NCBI RefSeq assembly: GCF_000314975.1
Contig: NZ_BAEN01000042.1
Coordinates: forward strand, 1 to 64,000
Direction of reading: 5' to 3'
Length of the DNA: 64,000 nucleotides
Origin: Aliiglaciecola lipolytica E3
GTDB lineage: Bacteria; Pseudomonadota; Gammaproteobacteria; Enterobacterales; Alteromonadaceae
Shown: in pieces, positions 7,346-17,155 of the stretch
How the letters are laid out: every line of letters begins with the position of its first letter
How positions within the stretch are numbered: the stretch's first letter is position 1
Position numbers and translations under genes: made by a program
Notes under the pieces: generated by a model
Told to the model about the DNA's origin: nothing
Database searches by the model: none
Seen by the model: the letters and a program-made list of their open reading frames with translations, nothing else

Positions 7346-10300
7346 ATGACAATCATAAATGACATACTAACGTTAGATCTTAAAGAAGATATTAAAAACG
7401 TTATTGACCTTGAAGACCGTTCAGAGACAGAAATTCAACACGAAATCGAGTCATACATCGTAACCGAAGGTATTGGGCGGCACCTCTACGAATTTACAAA
7501 CCAATTCACCTCTAATATTAAAGAGACAGGGGTTTGGTTATCAGGTTTTTATGGCTCTGGTAAGTCATATTTCGGAAAGATGCTGGGTTATATAATAGAT
7601 AACCAGATTATAAATGGTACTCCTGCACGTGAGCGTTTTATACCACGCTTAAAAGGTGTAAGTGATGCAGGTCTTATTGAAAACGCCCTACGTAATCTTG
7701 ACGCAATTAACAGCCGCGTAGTGTTCCTTGATGTTGCTAAGCAAAATACTGAACGTGGATTGGCTTTCACCTTGTTTGCTAATCTGCTTAAAAATCTTGG
7801 TTTTCGTGATGATATTTACGGTTATATGGAGTTTGATCTGCTCCTAGATGGTAAATACGACGAGTTTAAAACTATTGTCCAAAAACTAGAGTCGAAGGAT
7901 TGGGATGAGCTAAAGAAAAGTAATCGGCATGTCGCTAGAGTTATGCGAAAGGTCTTTGCCGAAATGGGGTACAGCGAGTCAGATTATGAAGATACCAAAA
8001 GCGTCTACAGTGCTTCGATAGAGGATTTTTCTGCCAGTAAATTTAAAACGGAACTGGAAAAATATCTTAAGTTTAATGCAGAAGAAACACTAGTCTTTGT
8101 TTTCGATGAGGCGAGTGAAGCTATTAGCCAGAAGAAATTTACCCTTTTAGATTTAGAAGGGATTAGTGAATCGCTATCGAGTATAAGTAATAAAGTTTGG
8201 ACCATAGCGATTGCCCAAGAAAAGCTCGACGACGTGATTAACAATGCTAACGTCAGTCGCAGTAGTTTGACCAAGGTTACCGATCGTTTTAAAACCAAGA
8301 TTCACCTTGAGTCTACAGAAGTAGACGTTATCATTCGTAGTCGATTACTTCAAAAAACAGAACAGGCAAAACAAGATTTAGTTGCTTATTACCAAAAGAA
8401 TGAAGGCCTAATCAGCGACGCCACCAACCTAAAATCATCGTTCCCTACGAAAACGGAAACAGCTGAAGATTTTGCGGTCTATTATCCTTTCCACAAATAT
8501 CAATTCGATATTTTGCAAAAGTTCTTGTTTAGCTCAAACGCTTTAGTTGCTACCCAAATTGCAGCTCGAGGCATGATTATCACAACATTTGACGTACTAC
8601 GTAAGCAAATGCGTGACAAAGAGCTGTATAGCTTTACGCCAGGGTTCGCGATATGTGATGAAGCCCAAACCGCGCCGCCAGTTGGATTGGTCAACAAATA
8701 CGATACAAGCCGAAAAATATTAAAGGAAAATGGCAGCAGCATTGACGGCGAGAAACTGCTCAAAACCATGCATCTATTAGCCGACTCTGAAGTAGTCGCG
8801 CCAACGGTTGAAAATATAACCAAAAGCTATATTACTGACATTACGTCTTACTATGAAGTAAAGCCAGCAATTGAAGACGCGCTTAAGCTACTGCTTGAAG
8901 CTAAAGTACTACTACTATCAAACAACAACTACAAAATCACATCAGATCTTGAAGGCAAAATGCTCGAAGAAATGAAAGATTTTGATGTCGAACTTTTCAG
9001 CAAGAAGCGTGAGTTAATTAAGTATCTGAAGGACTACAAAACCTTTAACGCAGTTGCATCCTACAATGATGGCAGTGATGCATTCAAATTTAGCGTGCTG
9101 TCGGACCAAGACGATGAGTTAGCACCTGTAGGAAGCAAACACTTAAAGATCACAGCCTATAGCTTGTTCAATATCAGTGATGATCGTCAGGATTTTATTG
9201 AACAACTGAAGCTTGATACTCAGTATCAGAAAGAGCTTATTACCTTGGTGCCAGATACTTCAGAGTTCTCCCAGATTGATAAATTGATAGGCGAAGTTAT
9301 GCGCTACGCCTACATGGAGGAAAAATACTCGAATGAAAAAGATGCCGATAAGCGTCAAATTATTCGTGAATTTGAAGTTATACGAGAAGAGAAGCAACGA
9401 ACTTTAAGAGGGCTAATTCAAGACGCATATCACAATGCATCCCTGATCTACATGTTCGACGAGCATCTGCTGAACGTTGATACATTTAAGGGAACCATTG
9501 CCGACAACCAGCGAAAAATGGTTAAAAACATCTACACCAAGCGTTTATCAAGTCAACTTTCTGATAGCCTGGTCTCGAAGATTTTCAGCACACATAAAGA
9601 AAGCCTGAATAAGTTATTTACCGCTAATGATTTTGCATTCTTCGACGGTCACGGCAATTTTACTGGCGATCACCTTAAAATTGTTGAAGAAATCAACGCT
9701 AAGATAAAGTCGCGCTATATGGATGGTAAATCTCTAGAAGCTGACTTGTCAGGTGCTCCATGGGGCTATAGCTACGGAACATTAGTAACGACTCTTGCAG
9801 TACTATTCCGTGCCGGTCGACTATCGGTTAAGTTTAACGGCGACACCTATTTTTCTCATGAGCAAAAAGCGGTTCACGATGCCTTTACGAATACCACCAA
9901 GTTTAAATCTGCGTCGTTCAAATCGATTACTGCAACGCTAACCGCTGTGCAGAAGAACCAGGCAGTACAACTACTGATGGAACTCGAAACACAGGACCAT
10001 ATCGGCAAAAAGGTAGATTGGAATACAAACGATTTTGACTTGGCTGACAGTATTCGTTTGATGGCTGAACACTTTATCAGTGCCATTACCAACCTGAGTG
10101 ATACTGTTCAAAATTTTGAAGAACTATTCCCCAAAGTGGCAGGTTTAAAACAAGACTTGCAAGGTTTTGCGGGTAAAGTTACCGAGAGTAACTATATCGA
10201 AAAGGTTGAGTATCTACTTAATAACAGCGATACGTTCAGCAATTCGGTTCAAGCCATATTAAAAGCTCAGAAATTCATTAAAAAGAACTTTCCTAAAGTT

Positions 10301-11035
10301 AAAGAATTTAAGCGCTTTATTGACGATGTTCGAAGCGAGCTGATAAAAGCTGATCGCAGTGACAATAACATTGATGAAGCCTATGAAGAATTCGAGCGCT
10401 TATTCAAACTGGATATGGTGAAAAACTTTGCCAATCTCCAGCAACAAGTACAAGTTGTAAAAGATGCTTATTACAAGTTAGTTAAGACAGCATCTATAGG
10501 TATGAGTCACGAGTACAAGGTCCTGAGCGGTAAAATTGAGGCTGCTTTTCGTGAACTTAAGAACTACCCCGCGGCGCCGAACCGATTAAATCAGCAAAAG
10601 CTTGATGCCTTAAAAGCCTACGCAGAAAAACGAGTAGTTGGTGAACCAGTACTTGCGTTCAGCATTAGTTGCTCAAATAGTGGTTTTTCTCTCTCCGATA
10701 TTTTGAATTACACAGCTCAAGCACCGCTAAAAGATAGCGAGCTGCTTATTTTACAAAGTAGTTTTATCACAGAAGAACCGCAGCCCGAGCCTGTACCCAC
10801 ACCGCAGCCTACACCTAATCGTGGTCCCGATGGTGGCGAGCCTGCACCAGCCCCGACTCCAGTTCAATCACCAGCACCGAAACAACCCCGCAAAGTTGCT
10901 TTTAAAGTTTCTAGTAAGGTGATGACAGTGCAAGAGTATAAAACCTTGCTGACTACGCAGCTAACGGCGCTTGCTGCGGCCAAGCCCGATGAAGAAATCG
11001 AACTAACTATAGATATTAATAGCGAAGGACTGTAA
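7346..11035 (+). CDS. brxC: BrxC (PglY-like) large P-loop ATPase of BREX
   Basis: 1229-residue ATPase. The Walker A motif is GFYGSGKS at residues 67-74, and the N-terminal part is AAA-like. A long helical middle follows, and the C-terminal part has a Pro-rich linker (about residues 1140-1185: PEPVPTPQPTPN) before a small charged terminal domain. Length and domain order match BrxC, which forms part of the BREX complex with PglX and PglZ. No frameshift was seen. The stop is 4 bases before pglX. Confidence 0.95.
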   Translation: MTIINDILTLDLKEDIKNVIDLEDRSETEIQHEIESYIVTEGIGRHLYEFTNQFTSNIKETGVWLSGFYGSGKSYFGKMLGYIIDNQIINGTPARERFIPRLKGVSDAGLIENALRNLDAINSRVVFLDVAKQNTERGLAFTLFANLLKNLGFRDDIYGYMEFDLLLDGKYDEFKTIVQKLESKDWDELKKSNRHVARVMRKVFAEMGYSESDYEDTKSVYSASIEDFSASKFKTELEKYLKFNAEETLVFVFDEASEAISQKKFTLLDLEGISESLSSISNKVWTIAIAQEKLDDVINNANVSRSSLTKVTDRFKTKIHLESTEVDVIIRSRLLQKTEQAKQDLVAYYQKNEGLISDATNLKSSFPTKTETAEDFAVYYPFHKYQFDILQKFLFSSNALVATQIAARGMIITTFDVLRKQMRDKELYSFTPGFAICDEAQTAPPVGLVNKYDTSRKILKENGSSIDGEKLLKTMHLLADSEVVAPTVENITKSYITDITSYYEVKPAIEDALKLLLEAKVLLLSNNNYKITSDLEGKMLEEMKDFDVELFSKKRELIKYLKDYKTFNAVASYNDGSDAFKFSVLSDQDDELAPVGSKHLKITAYSLFNISDDRQDFIEQLKLDTQYQKELITLVPDTSEFSQIDKLIGEVMRYAYMEEKYSNEKDADKRQIIREFEVIREEKQRTLRGLIQDAYHNASLIYMFDEHLLNVDTFKGTIADNQRKMVKNIYTKRLSSQLSDSLVSKIFSTHKESLNKLFTANDFAFFDGHGNFTGDHLKIVEEINAKIKSRYMDGKSLEADLSGAPWGYSYGTLVTTLAVLFRAGRLSVKFNGDTYFSHEQKAVHDAFTNTTKFKSASFKSITATLTAVQKNQAVQLLMELETQDHIGKKVDWNTNDFDLADSIRLMAEHFISAITNLSDTVQNFEELFPKVAGLKQDLQGFAGKVTESNYIEKVEYLLNNSDTFSNSVQAILKAQKFIKKNFPKVKEFKRFIDDVRSELIKADRSDNNIDEAYEEFERLFKLDMVKNFANLQQQVQVVKDAYYKLVKTASIGMSHEYKVLSGKIEAAFRELKNYPAAPNRLNQQKLDALKAYAEKRVVGEPVLAFSISCSNSGFSLSDILNYTAQAPLKDSELLILQSSFITEEPQPEPVPTPQPTPNRGPDGGEPAPAPTPVQSPAPKQPRKVAFKVSSKVMTVQEYKTLLTTQLTALAAAKPDEEIELTIDINSEGL

Positions 11036-11039
11036 GCCC

Positions 11040-14000
11040 ATGAAATTAGCTGACCACGTAGACCATTTAAGAGAGCTGATTGAAGCCGCCTTCGATAAGC
11101 AATTTTCTAGACTGGGTTTTAGTAAGACCAAGCAAATGGACGCCATCCAGGTAGAAAAACTACCAGAGGAAGTTAAAACCAAGCGCGAGCGCTTCGCCGT
11201 GATGCTGGAGAACCATATCGGTGAAACCGGTGGCTATGAAAGTGCCCGTGAAAAGCTACTGGATGAATTAACGTTTACCTTATTCAACCGTCTTGCTGCC
11301 ATAAAGGTGATGGAGGCAGCCAGCTTATTTCCGCCCATATTAACAAAGCAAAAGGAGCATGGTGATCGTTCATTCGGCCATAAAGCCTGGCTAGAAATGA
11401 ATCCGCACATGCGTGATGAAGAGCTGGAAGGTATTCGCGATTATTTAAAATCAGCGTTTGACGAACTTGGTCAAACGTTGCCGTTGTATAGCAAAGCCTA
11501 CCCTTATGCGCTTTTACCTGATGCTATTAGTTTAAATGATATTATTGACGCCTTTAATGTGGTTGATACTGACGCGCAAGCTAATGACTCATCAGAAGAG
11601 ACCATCTGGCAAAGTGATGATGTTCTCGGTTGGATGTACGAAAGCTACAATAACGCCAAGAAAAAGGCCCACAAAGACAGCGGTGATAAAACCGAATATA
11701 ACAAGGTATCACTGCAATCACAGGTGTATACGCCGCGCTGGGTGGTACAATTCTTGGTCGAAAACTCTCTGGGTAAAATGTACCTCGAGATGTACCCGCA
11801 CTCTGAGATAAAACAGCGTTATAAAATTGCCAACGCACCAACAACACAAATACGAGCACCTAAGCCTTTACATGAAGTGCGCACCATTGATCCAGCTTGC
11901 GGCTCGGGCAACTTTTTATTGTATGCCTTTGACTTCTATTACGAGCTTTATCTGGACCAAATTGAAAACTATGGTGCAGACTATGATGAAAAAGACATCC
12001 CTAAACTCATCATTGAAAATAACCTGCATGGCATAGACTTAGACGATCGTGCTATCCAGTTAGCACAGCTTGGCTTATTTATCAAAGCTAAGAAAAAGCG
12101 CCGTACAGTCGGCGAGTTGCATTTCAAAGTGGTATCGTCCGATTTCTATTTGCCTGAGTATGCGGCAGTAAAGCACATCTTCGAACAGGGCAATTTGGTG
12201 TCGGCTCAGCAGCGGGAGTTTATAGAGAAGGTATGGGGTGATCTCATGCAAGCCTATAAGTTTGGCTCGCTGATTCATATTGATAAAGAGTTAAAAGAAC
12301 AGCTATCTCAAGTAAAAGAACGTGCGCTTGGTGAAACGTTTGATTCGACACAAAAGTTAAAAAAGAAAATTGTTGAAGGGGATCTCTTCGCAGCAGCAGA
12401 CTATGCCGAGCACCAAGAATTCGCAGAAAACTTCTTTGCAAACTTATTCGCTGCGGTAGAGCAGTATGCTCGAACAGAACGCAATACTTTCTTAAGCGGA
12501 AAAACGCGAGATGCGATTACATTCTTAGAGCTGTTAACCTCTGAATATGATCTGGCGACTGCTAATCCGCCGTACACGGATAGTGCGGACTTTGGGCCAG
12601 ACCTAAAAGAATTCATAGAAGACAACTATAAAAAACCTCACAAATTTAATACCAACTTATATGCCACCTTTATCAAGCGTTGCTGCGAACTTACAGATAA
12701 GGACGGTAAGGTCGCCATGGTTCATCCGCCAACATTTATGTATATCAAGACATTCGAAGATGTCCGAAAGTATATGATTGAGAAAACGAGCATCGATCTA
12801 TTCGTGGAGTGGGGCTATTTAGGAATGTTCCATCAGTCAGCTCGAGTTGATGCTGCGATGTATGTCCTTGATAAAAATAAACAAGAGAAAGACTCAACCT
12901 TTATAAAGTTGAACCACATTTATGAAGGCAAACGTTACAACGCTTTTGTTGAGGCCTATGATAATTTGATTGATGGTGTAGCTTACCAAAATAATTACAC
13001 CATCCCACAATCCAAACTAAAAATCATCAAATCATGGCCATTTATCTATTGGATTTCCGATGATTTTAGGCAGAAGTTTAAGAGTGAGTCAGTAAAAGAT
13101 CTTTTGAAAAACTGTCAAGGGTTAGCGACAGCAAACAATAATCGTTTTCTAAGATTTTGGTGGGAGCTTTCTTCGTCAGATTTTAATATTGATGGTAATG
13201 ATTGGGTTTACTACGCCAAAGGAGGACCATATAAGAAGTGGTCTGGTAATTTGTGGCTAATGGTCAACTGGAAATCAAGTGGGCAGGATGTAAAAAATTA
13301 TACTGATGATAAAGGAAAACAAAAATCTAGGCCTCAAAATGAAGCTGTTTACTTTAAAGAAGGTATAACATATTCAGCATCTGGTTCTAAGGGCCCCTCT
13401 TACAGAATATTGCCAAAAGGATGTATTTTTGATGTTGGTGGTAGTTCAATATTTCCCATTAAGAAATACAAAAACACTCACTACATATTGGCATTTTTTA
13501 ATTCTGTACTTTCGAATTATATAATTGAGTGTCTAAATCCTACAGTGAACAAGCAGGTCGGTGACATTGAACGAATTCCATTCGTAATCCCAGATAAAAC
13601 TCAAGAAACCCTGATAGAGTTTTTATCACAAAGAAATGTTTCAATATCGAGGGAAATACGAGCAACTGAATTGTTTGATGGAGAATACGATAAGAGCCCG
13701 TTGTTGTCATTTCATAGCGGAGACTGGAGATCGGCGATTACTAGTTTACTAAATCGTGAAAATCATTTTAGAACTCAGATCCTCATTAATGAGGCCATTA
13801 TTAATGAGACGATCTTTGAAATCTATAACCTAACTGAGCATGATAAAGCGATGGTGCTTGCCAAAGAAGGTGTAAGCATCGGTGGTCTGCCGGTTACCTC
13901 CGAAGCCCGAAAAGATTATCTGGCAGAAACGGAGGCGACAAAAACATTTCCACTGGACGCTACTCGTGAGTTTATCGAAGCGCTACCTATCAAAGAGTTT

Positions 14001-14801
14001 AGAGTCGAAGAACGTGAAGCCATTGAAAGTGGATTTGGAAGCCTTTACCAGAGCAACAACGATCTAGAGGAGTTCTGCATCCGACATCAGGTCAACCCGA
14101 TTAACGTTTGGTATTGGTTCAAACAAAGCAAAGTAATCCCTAAGCAACGTATGCAAACTTTAGCCATGGAATTTTTGGCTGATATGGTTCGTGAAATTCT
14201 AATGGAAGATGAAGATGGCATTATCCCGCTAGTGCCTAATGCCGGTGAGAAAGTGCTTCTTGATCGTATCGAGGAGAAGTTTCTCGAAAAAGGGTTTAGT
14301 ACTGCTCAATACTCAAGCTTTGATTCTGTTTTAGGGCGGCAAATCCATGACTACCTAAACAAATATTTCTTTGCAGAGCTGTCAGATCACTTAAATCTGT
14401 TTATGTATTTGCCCAAAACCCCATTTATCTGGCACTTAACCAGTGGCCCAGAGCAAGGCTTCGATTGCTATATCATCATATACAAATGGAATCGCGATAA
14501 CTTGCTGCGCTTACGCTCGGTATATATCGAAAACCGTGAACGCGCTTTGCAAAACCGCCAGAGTGATATTGCTGGCAATGAAAGCGCTGAAGCGCAAAAC
14601 GAGAAAGAGCGTATCTTTAAGCAATTGAAAGAAATCGACGCCTTTAAAAAGAAAATCGACGAACTATTGGCTGAAGGTTACAACCCGATTCTTGATGATG
14701 GTGTAGGCAAAAATATTGCGCCTTTACAGAAAAAGAAAATACTGGCTTATGACGTATTGAATGCAGGCCAGCTAAAAAAATACTTGAACGCTGATTGGTA
14801 A
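11040..14801 (+). CDS. pglX: PglX, BREX N6-adenine DNA methyltransferase
   Basis: 1253-residue methyltransferase. The SAM-binding motif DPACGSGNF is at about residues 284-292 and the catalytic NPPY at 509-512, as in gamma-class adenine methyltransferases. In BREX it methylates one strand of a non-palindromic site to mark self DNA and takes part in excluding unmarked phage. The segment of about 12,960-13,730 (residues ~640-895) is visibly more AT-rich than its flanks. It falls where the target recognition domain is expected, so specificity may have been exchanged. The gene is intact and in operon with brxC and pglZ. Confidence 0.95.
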   Translation: MKLADHVDHLRELIEAAFDKQFSRLGFSKTKQMDAIQVEKLPEEVKTKRERFAVMLENHIGETGGYESAREKLLDELTFTLFNRLAAIKVMEAASLFPPILTKQKEHGDRSFGHKAWLEMNPHMRDEELEGIRDYLKSAFDELGQTLPLYSKAYPYALLPDAISLNDIIDAFNVVDTDAQANDSSEETIWQSDDVLGWMYESYNNAKKKAHKDSGDKTEYNKVSLQSQVYTPRWVVQFLVENSLGKMYLEMYPHSEIKQRYKIANAPTTQIRAPKPLHEVRTIDPACGSGNFLLYAFDFYYELYLDQIENYGADYDEKDIPKLIIENNLHGIDLDDRAIQLAQLGLFIKAKKKRRTVGELHFKVVSSDFYLPEYAAVKHIFEQGNLVSAQQREFIEKVWGDLMQAYKFGSLIHIDKELKEQLSQVKERALGETFDSTQKLKKKIVEGDLFAAADYAEHQEFAENFFANLFAAVEQYARTERNTFLSGKTRDAITFLELLTSEYDLATANPPYTDSADFGPDLKEFIEDNYKKPHKFNTNLYATFIKRCCELTDKDGKVAMVHPPTFMYIKTFEDVRKYMIEKTSIDLFVEWGYLGMFHQSARVDAAMYVLDKNKQEKDSTFIKLNHIYEGKRYNAFVEAYDNLIDGVAYQNNYTIPQSKLKIIKSWPFIYWISDDFRQKFKSESVKDLLKNCQGLATANNNRFLRFWWELSSSDFNIDGNDWVYYAKGGPYKKWSGNLWLMVNWKSSGQDVKNYTDDKGKQKSRPQNEAVYFKEGITYSASGSKGPSYRILPKGCIFDVGGSSIFPIKKYKNTHYILAFFNSVLSNYIIECLNPTVNKQVGDIERIPFVIPDKTQETLIEFLSQRNVSISREIRATELFDGEYDKSPLLSFHSGDWRSAITSLLNRENHFRTQILINEAIINETIFEIYNLTEHDKAMVLAKEGVSIGGLPVTSEARKDYLAETEATKTFPLDATREFIEALPIKEFRVEEREAIESGFGSLYQSNNDLEEFCIRHQVNPINVWYWFKQSKVIPKQRMQTLAMEFLADMVREILMEDEDGIIPLVPNAGEKVLLDRIEEKFLEKGFSTAQYSSFDSVLGRQIHDYLNKYFFAELSDHLNLFMYLPKTPFIWHLTSGPEQGFDCYIIIYKWNRDNLLRLRSVYIENRERALQNRQSDIAGNESAEAQNEKERIFKQLKEIDAFKKKIDELLAEGYNPILDDGVGKNIAPLQKKKILAYDVLNAGQLKKYLNADW

Positions 14802-14813
14802 GGATGCCCGACT

Positions 14814-17117
14814 ATGATTGATACCTGGTTTAAAGAGGATTTAGCGCGCATCCTGGAACCGCACCCTGTGGCCGTGTTTATTGATGAAAGCGGGGAGGCA
14901 GAATTTCTAATAAAGGGCCTGAAAGGTCAATGTGAGGTGTACTTCACCAATGGAGAGCTCGACGAGCTGGAAGCGAAATATCGCATTGAAAAAGCCATAC
15001 AAGAGCATCCTGAATCTGAGCACAAGTACGTTATCTATACGCAACTCAGCAAAGAAGACTTAACCTTTGCACGCGAGTACTGTGAGACCAATGGTTGCAT
15101 CGAAATTCGTTATTTGCAGAACTACATCAAGGATAAGGTTCACCGGACCTTAAACTTAAATATTAACTTGCCGAAAGACGAGTTGATCGCTGCTGCAAAA
15201 GTGAGTGTGGGTAAAGATCGTACATACTGGATGGACTTAAGCCACAAAGGAGCCTCTGAAATCTTTGATTTAGACAAGGAACTGCTGCCCTTTGTTCATG
15301 ATCCCGAAAACTATGCCACTGAAAAATACGACGCACAGTTGCGTGAAACCTTTTACCGCAAGGTTAATGAGCTGCTAGGCCAAGAATATATCGATAAACC
15401 TGCATCTACCCTAGCGACTGAAGTTGTATCTGCGATGTTAAAGGGCTTGGCGGATAATGACTGTGATAAAACGTTGTTATCAGTTTACAACAGCTGGCTT
15501 GATTCGGTGAGTTATCGCAATTCATTTGGCTCATACCTCGCCAAACATAAGTTGGATTCAGCGTTTATTAACAGCAGTGCTATCTGGCAGATCAATCCCG
15601 ACCACCCATTTAGGCAGGTGGATGAAGCTTGGTTAAAGGAATTAGGCAATAAACTGGCTAATAAATCTTTGGCTAAAGGAGAGTCAGCACAACTAGTTGC
15701 AAGGCTGAAACAACGCCATCAAAGCAAACAGGCACAAGCGCTGGGCATTGTGTTTTGGAACGACATTATTACTTTGCTCGACTTTGATCCGAAGGATATG
15801 GCCTATTTAAGCAGCTTTGCTGAATGTGTTGAGTTTTACAAAAGACATTTCTGCCCGCTTGATACTGCCATACGTAATTTGTACACCGAATTTATGCAAC
15901 AACGTGACAGCCTTGAGCCTTTCCAAGAGCTTTACAAAGAGTACGTTACGCTGTTTTTAGATAAGTGGTTCCAGTATTTCAGTCAGTACCGGGAAGATCA
16001 AACTGGCATTTTACAAGCCATTATTGACCGCGATATTCAAATTGATCGCCCAGGAAAGAACAGCAAAATAGCCGTGATTGTAGGCGATGGCGTAGCCTAT
16101 GAGATTGCAGAGCAGGTTGCTATCAAGGTTAAGCAGCTTGGTAACCATAGTACACTTACTCGCCGTCATATTTTGGCTGATTGTCCATCCGAAACTGAAA
16201 ACAACATGAGTCATATCTACATGGCTAATGGTGTGGTTGAGGCCGTTCAAAACAAGCGAGAAAAGTATCTTTCGGAACAAAATACAAGCATTAATATTGA
16301 CTACATCCGGTTGGATGAAGTGAGTGATCAGGCTCTATCGGGCCAAGTATTAATTTGTACCTATAAAGACATCGATGACATGGGTGACAAGCTCAATCAT
16401 AAGGCGCTCAAATACTTCCCAGAATCTATCGATTTTTTTGCTGAAAAGATTAATCAGTTGCTCAATATCGGCTATACCAAGGTGTATTTAATCACCGACC
16501 ATGGTTTCGTGTTGACTGGCTTGCTAAGCGAAGCCGATAAGATAGTGGTTAAGCCTTCAGGGCAAAACTACATTGACGAACGCTTCATCTGGACCAGTGA
16601 CAAGCAAGAAAGTTTAATCCCTCAGTTTATTGAAGTAGCAAAGGTCTACAAAGATTATAACTATCTTTACTTCGCTCGCAGCATGAACCCGTTCAAAACC
16701 CCTGGTACTTATGGCTTTGCGCATGGCGGTTTAGCACCTCAGGAGTTGGTGACGCCTTATTTTTGTTGGGAGCAAGAAAGTGATGTTATGGGAGAGCTGC
16801 CTGTAACCATTGCGAACAAGCATGACTTGGTCAGTGTAACTGGAGAGCTATACCAGCTAAAACTGCGGGCTGAACCGGGTGAAGGAAATATGTTCACGCT
16901 TGACCGTAAAGTGATGTTGTTGTTCTTTGCTAACAAAACCCAAGTGAATAAGAGCGATGTTATTACCGTGCAGAGTAATGGTCAGGTTACTAAAGAGTAC
17001 ACCTTTGATGGCCATGAAGAGTTAGAAGTGCAACTGGTAGACGCGATTTCAAAACAGCAGCTTGATCGTGTTCTTATTAAAAAGAATAACGACCGCGACC
17101 TTGGCGGATTATTTTAA
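14814..17117 (+). CDS. pglZ: PglZ, alkaline-phosphatase-fold BREX protein
   Basis: 767-residue protein with the PglZ domain in the C-terminal half: IAVIVGDGVAYEI, LITDHGFVLTG and FAHGGLAPQELVTPYF are typical of the family. The N-terminal ~170 residues contain the MIDTWF.EDLARIL start common to type I PglZ. PglZ is the signature BREX protein and a metal-dependent nuclease/phosphodiesterase-type fold. The start ATG is 12 bases after pglX. Complete. Confidence 0.95.
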   Translation: MIDTWFKEDLARILEPHPVAVFIDESGEAEFLIKGLKGQCEVYFTNGELDELEAKYRIEKAIQEHPESEHKYVIYTQLSKEDLTFAREYCETNGCIEIRYLQNYIKDKVHRTLNLNINLPKDELIAAAKVSVGKDRTYWMDLSHKGASEIFDLDKELLPFVHDPENYATEKYDAQLRETFYRKVNELLGQEYIDKPASTLATEVVSAMLKGLADNDCDKTLLSVYNSWLDSVSYRNSFGSYLAKHKLDSAFINSSAIWQINPDHPFRQVDEAWLKELGNKLANKSLAKGESAQLVARLKQRHQSKQAQALGIVFWNDIITLLDFDPKDMAYLSSFAECVEFYKRHFCPLDTAIRNLYTEFMQQRDSLEPFQELYKEYVTLFLDKWFQYFSQYREDQTGILQAIIDRDIQIDRPGKNSKIAVIVGDGVAYEIAEQVAIKVKQLGNHSTLTRRHILADCPSETENNMSHIYMANGVVEAVQNKREKYLSEQNTSINIDYIRLDEVSDQALSGQVLICTYKDIDDMGDKLNHKALKYFPESIDFFAEKINQLLNIGYTKVYLITDHGFVLTGLLSEADKIVVKPSGQNYIDERFIWTSDKQESLIPQFIEVAKVYKDYNYLYFARSMNPFKTPGTYGFAHGGLAPQELVTPYFCWEQESDVMGELPVTIANKHDLVSVTGELYQLKLRAEPGEGNMFTLDRKVMLLFFANKTQVNKSDVITVQSNGQVTKEYTFDGHEELEVQLVDAISKQQLDRVLIKKNNDRDLGGLF

Positions 17118-17155
17118 GGCCAGTTATGTTAAAGAATGCGATAGAGGAATAGGCG

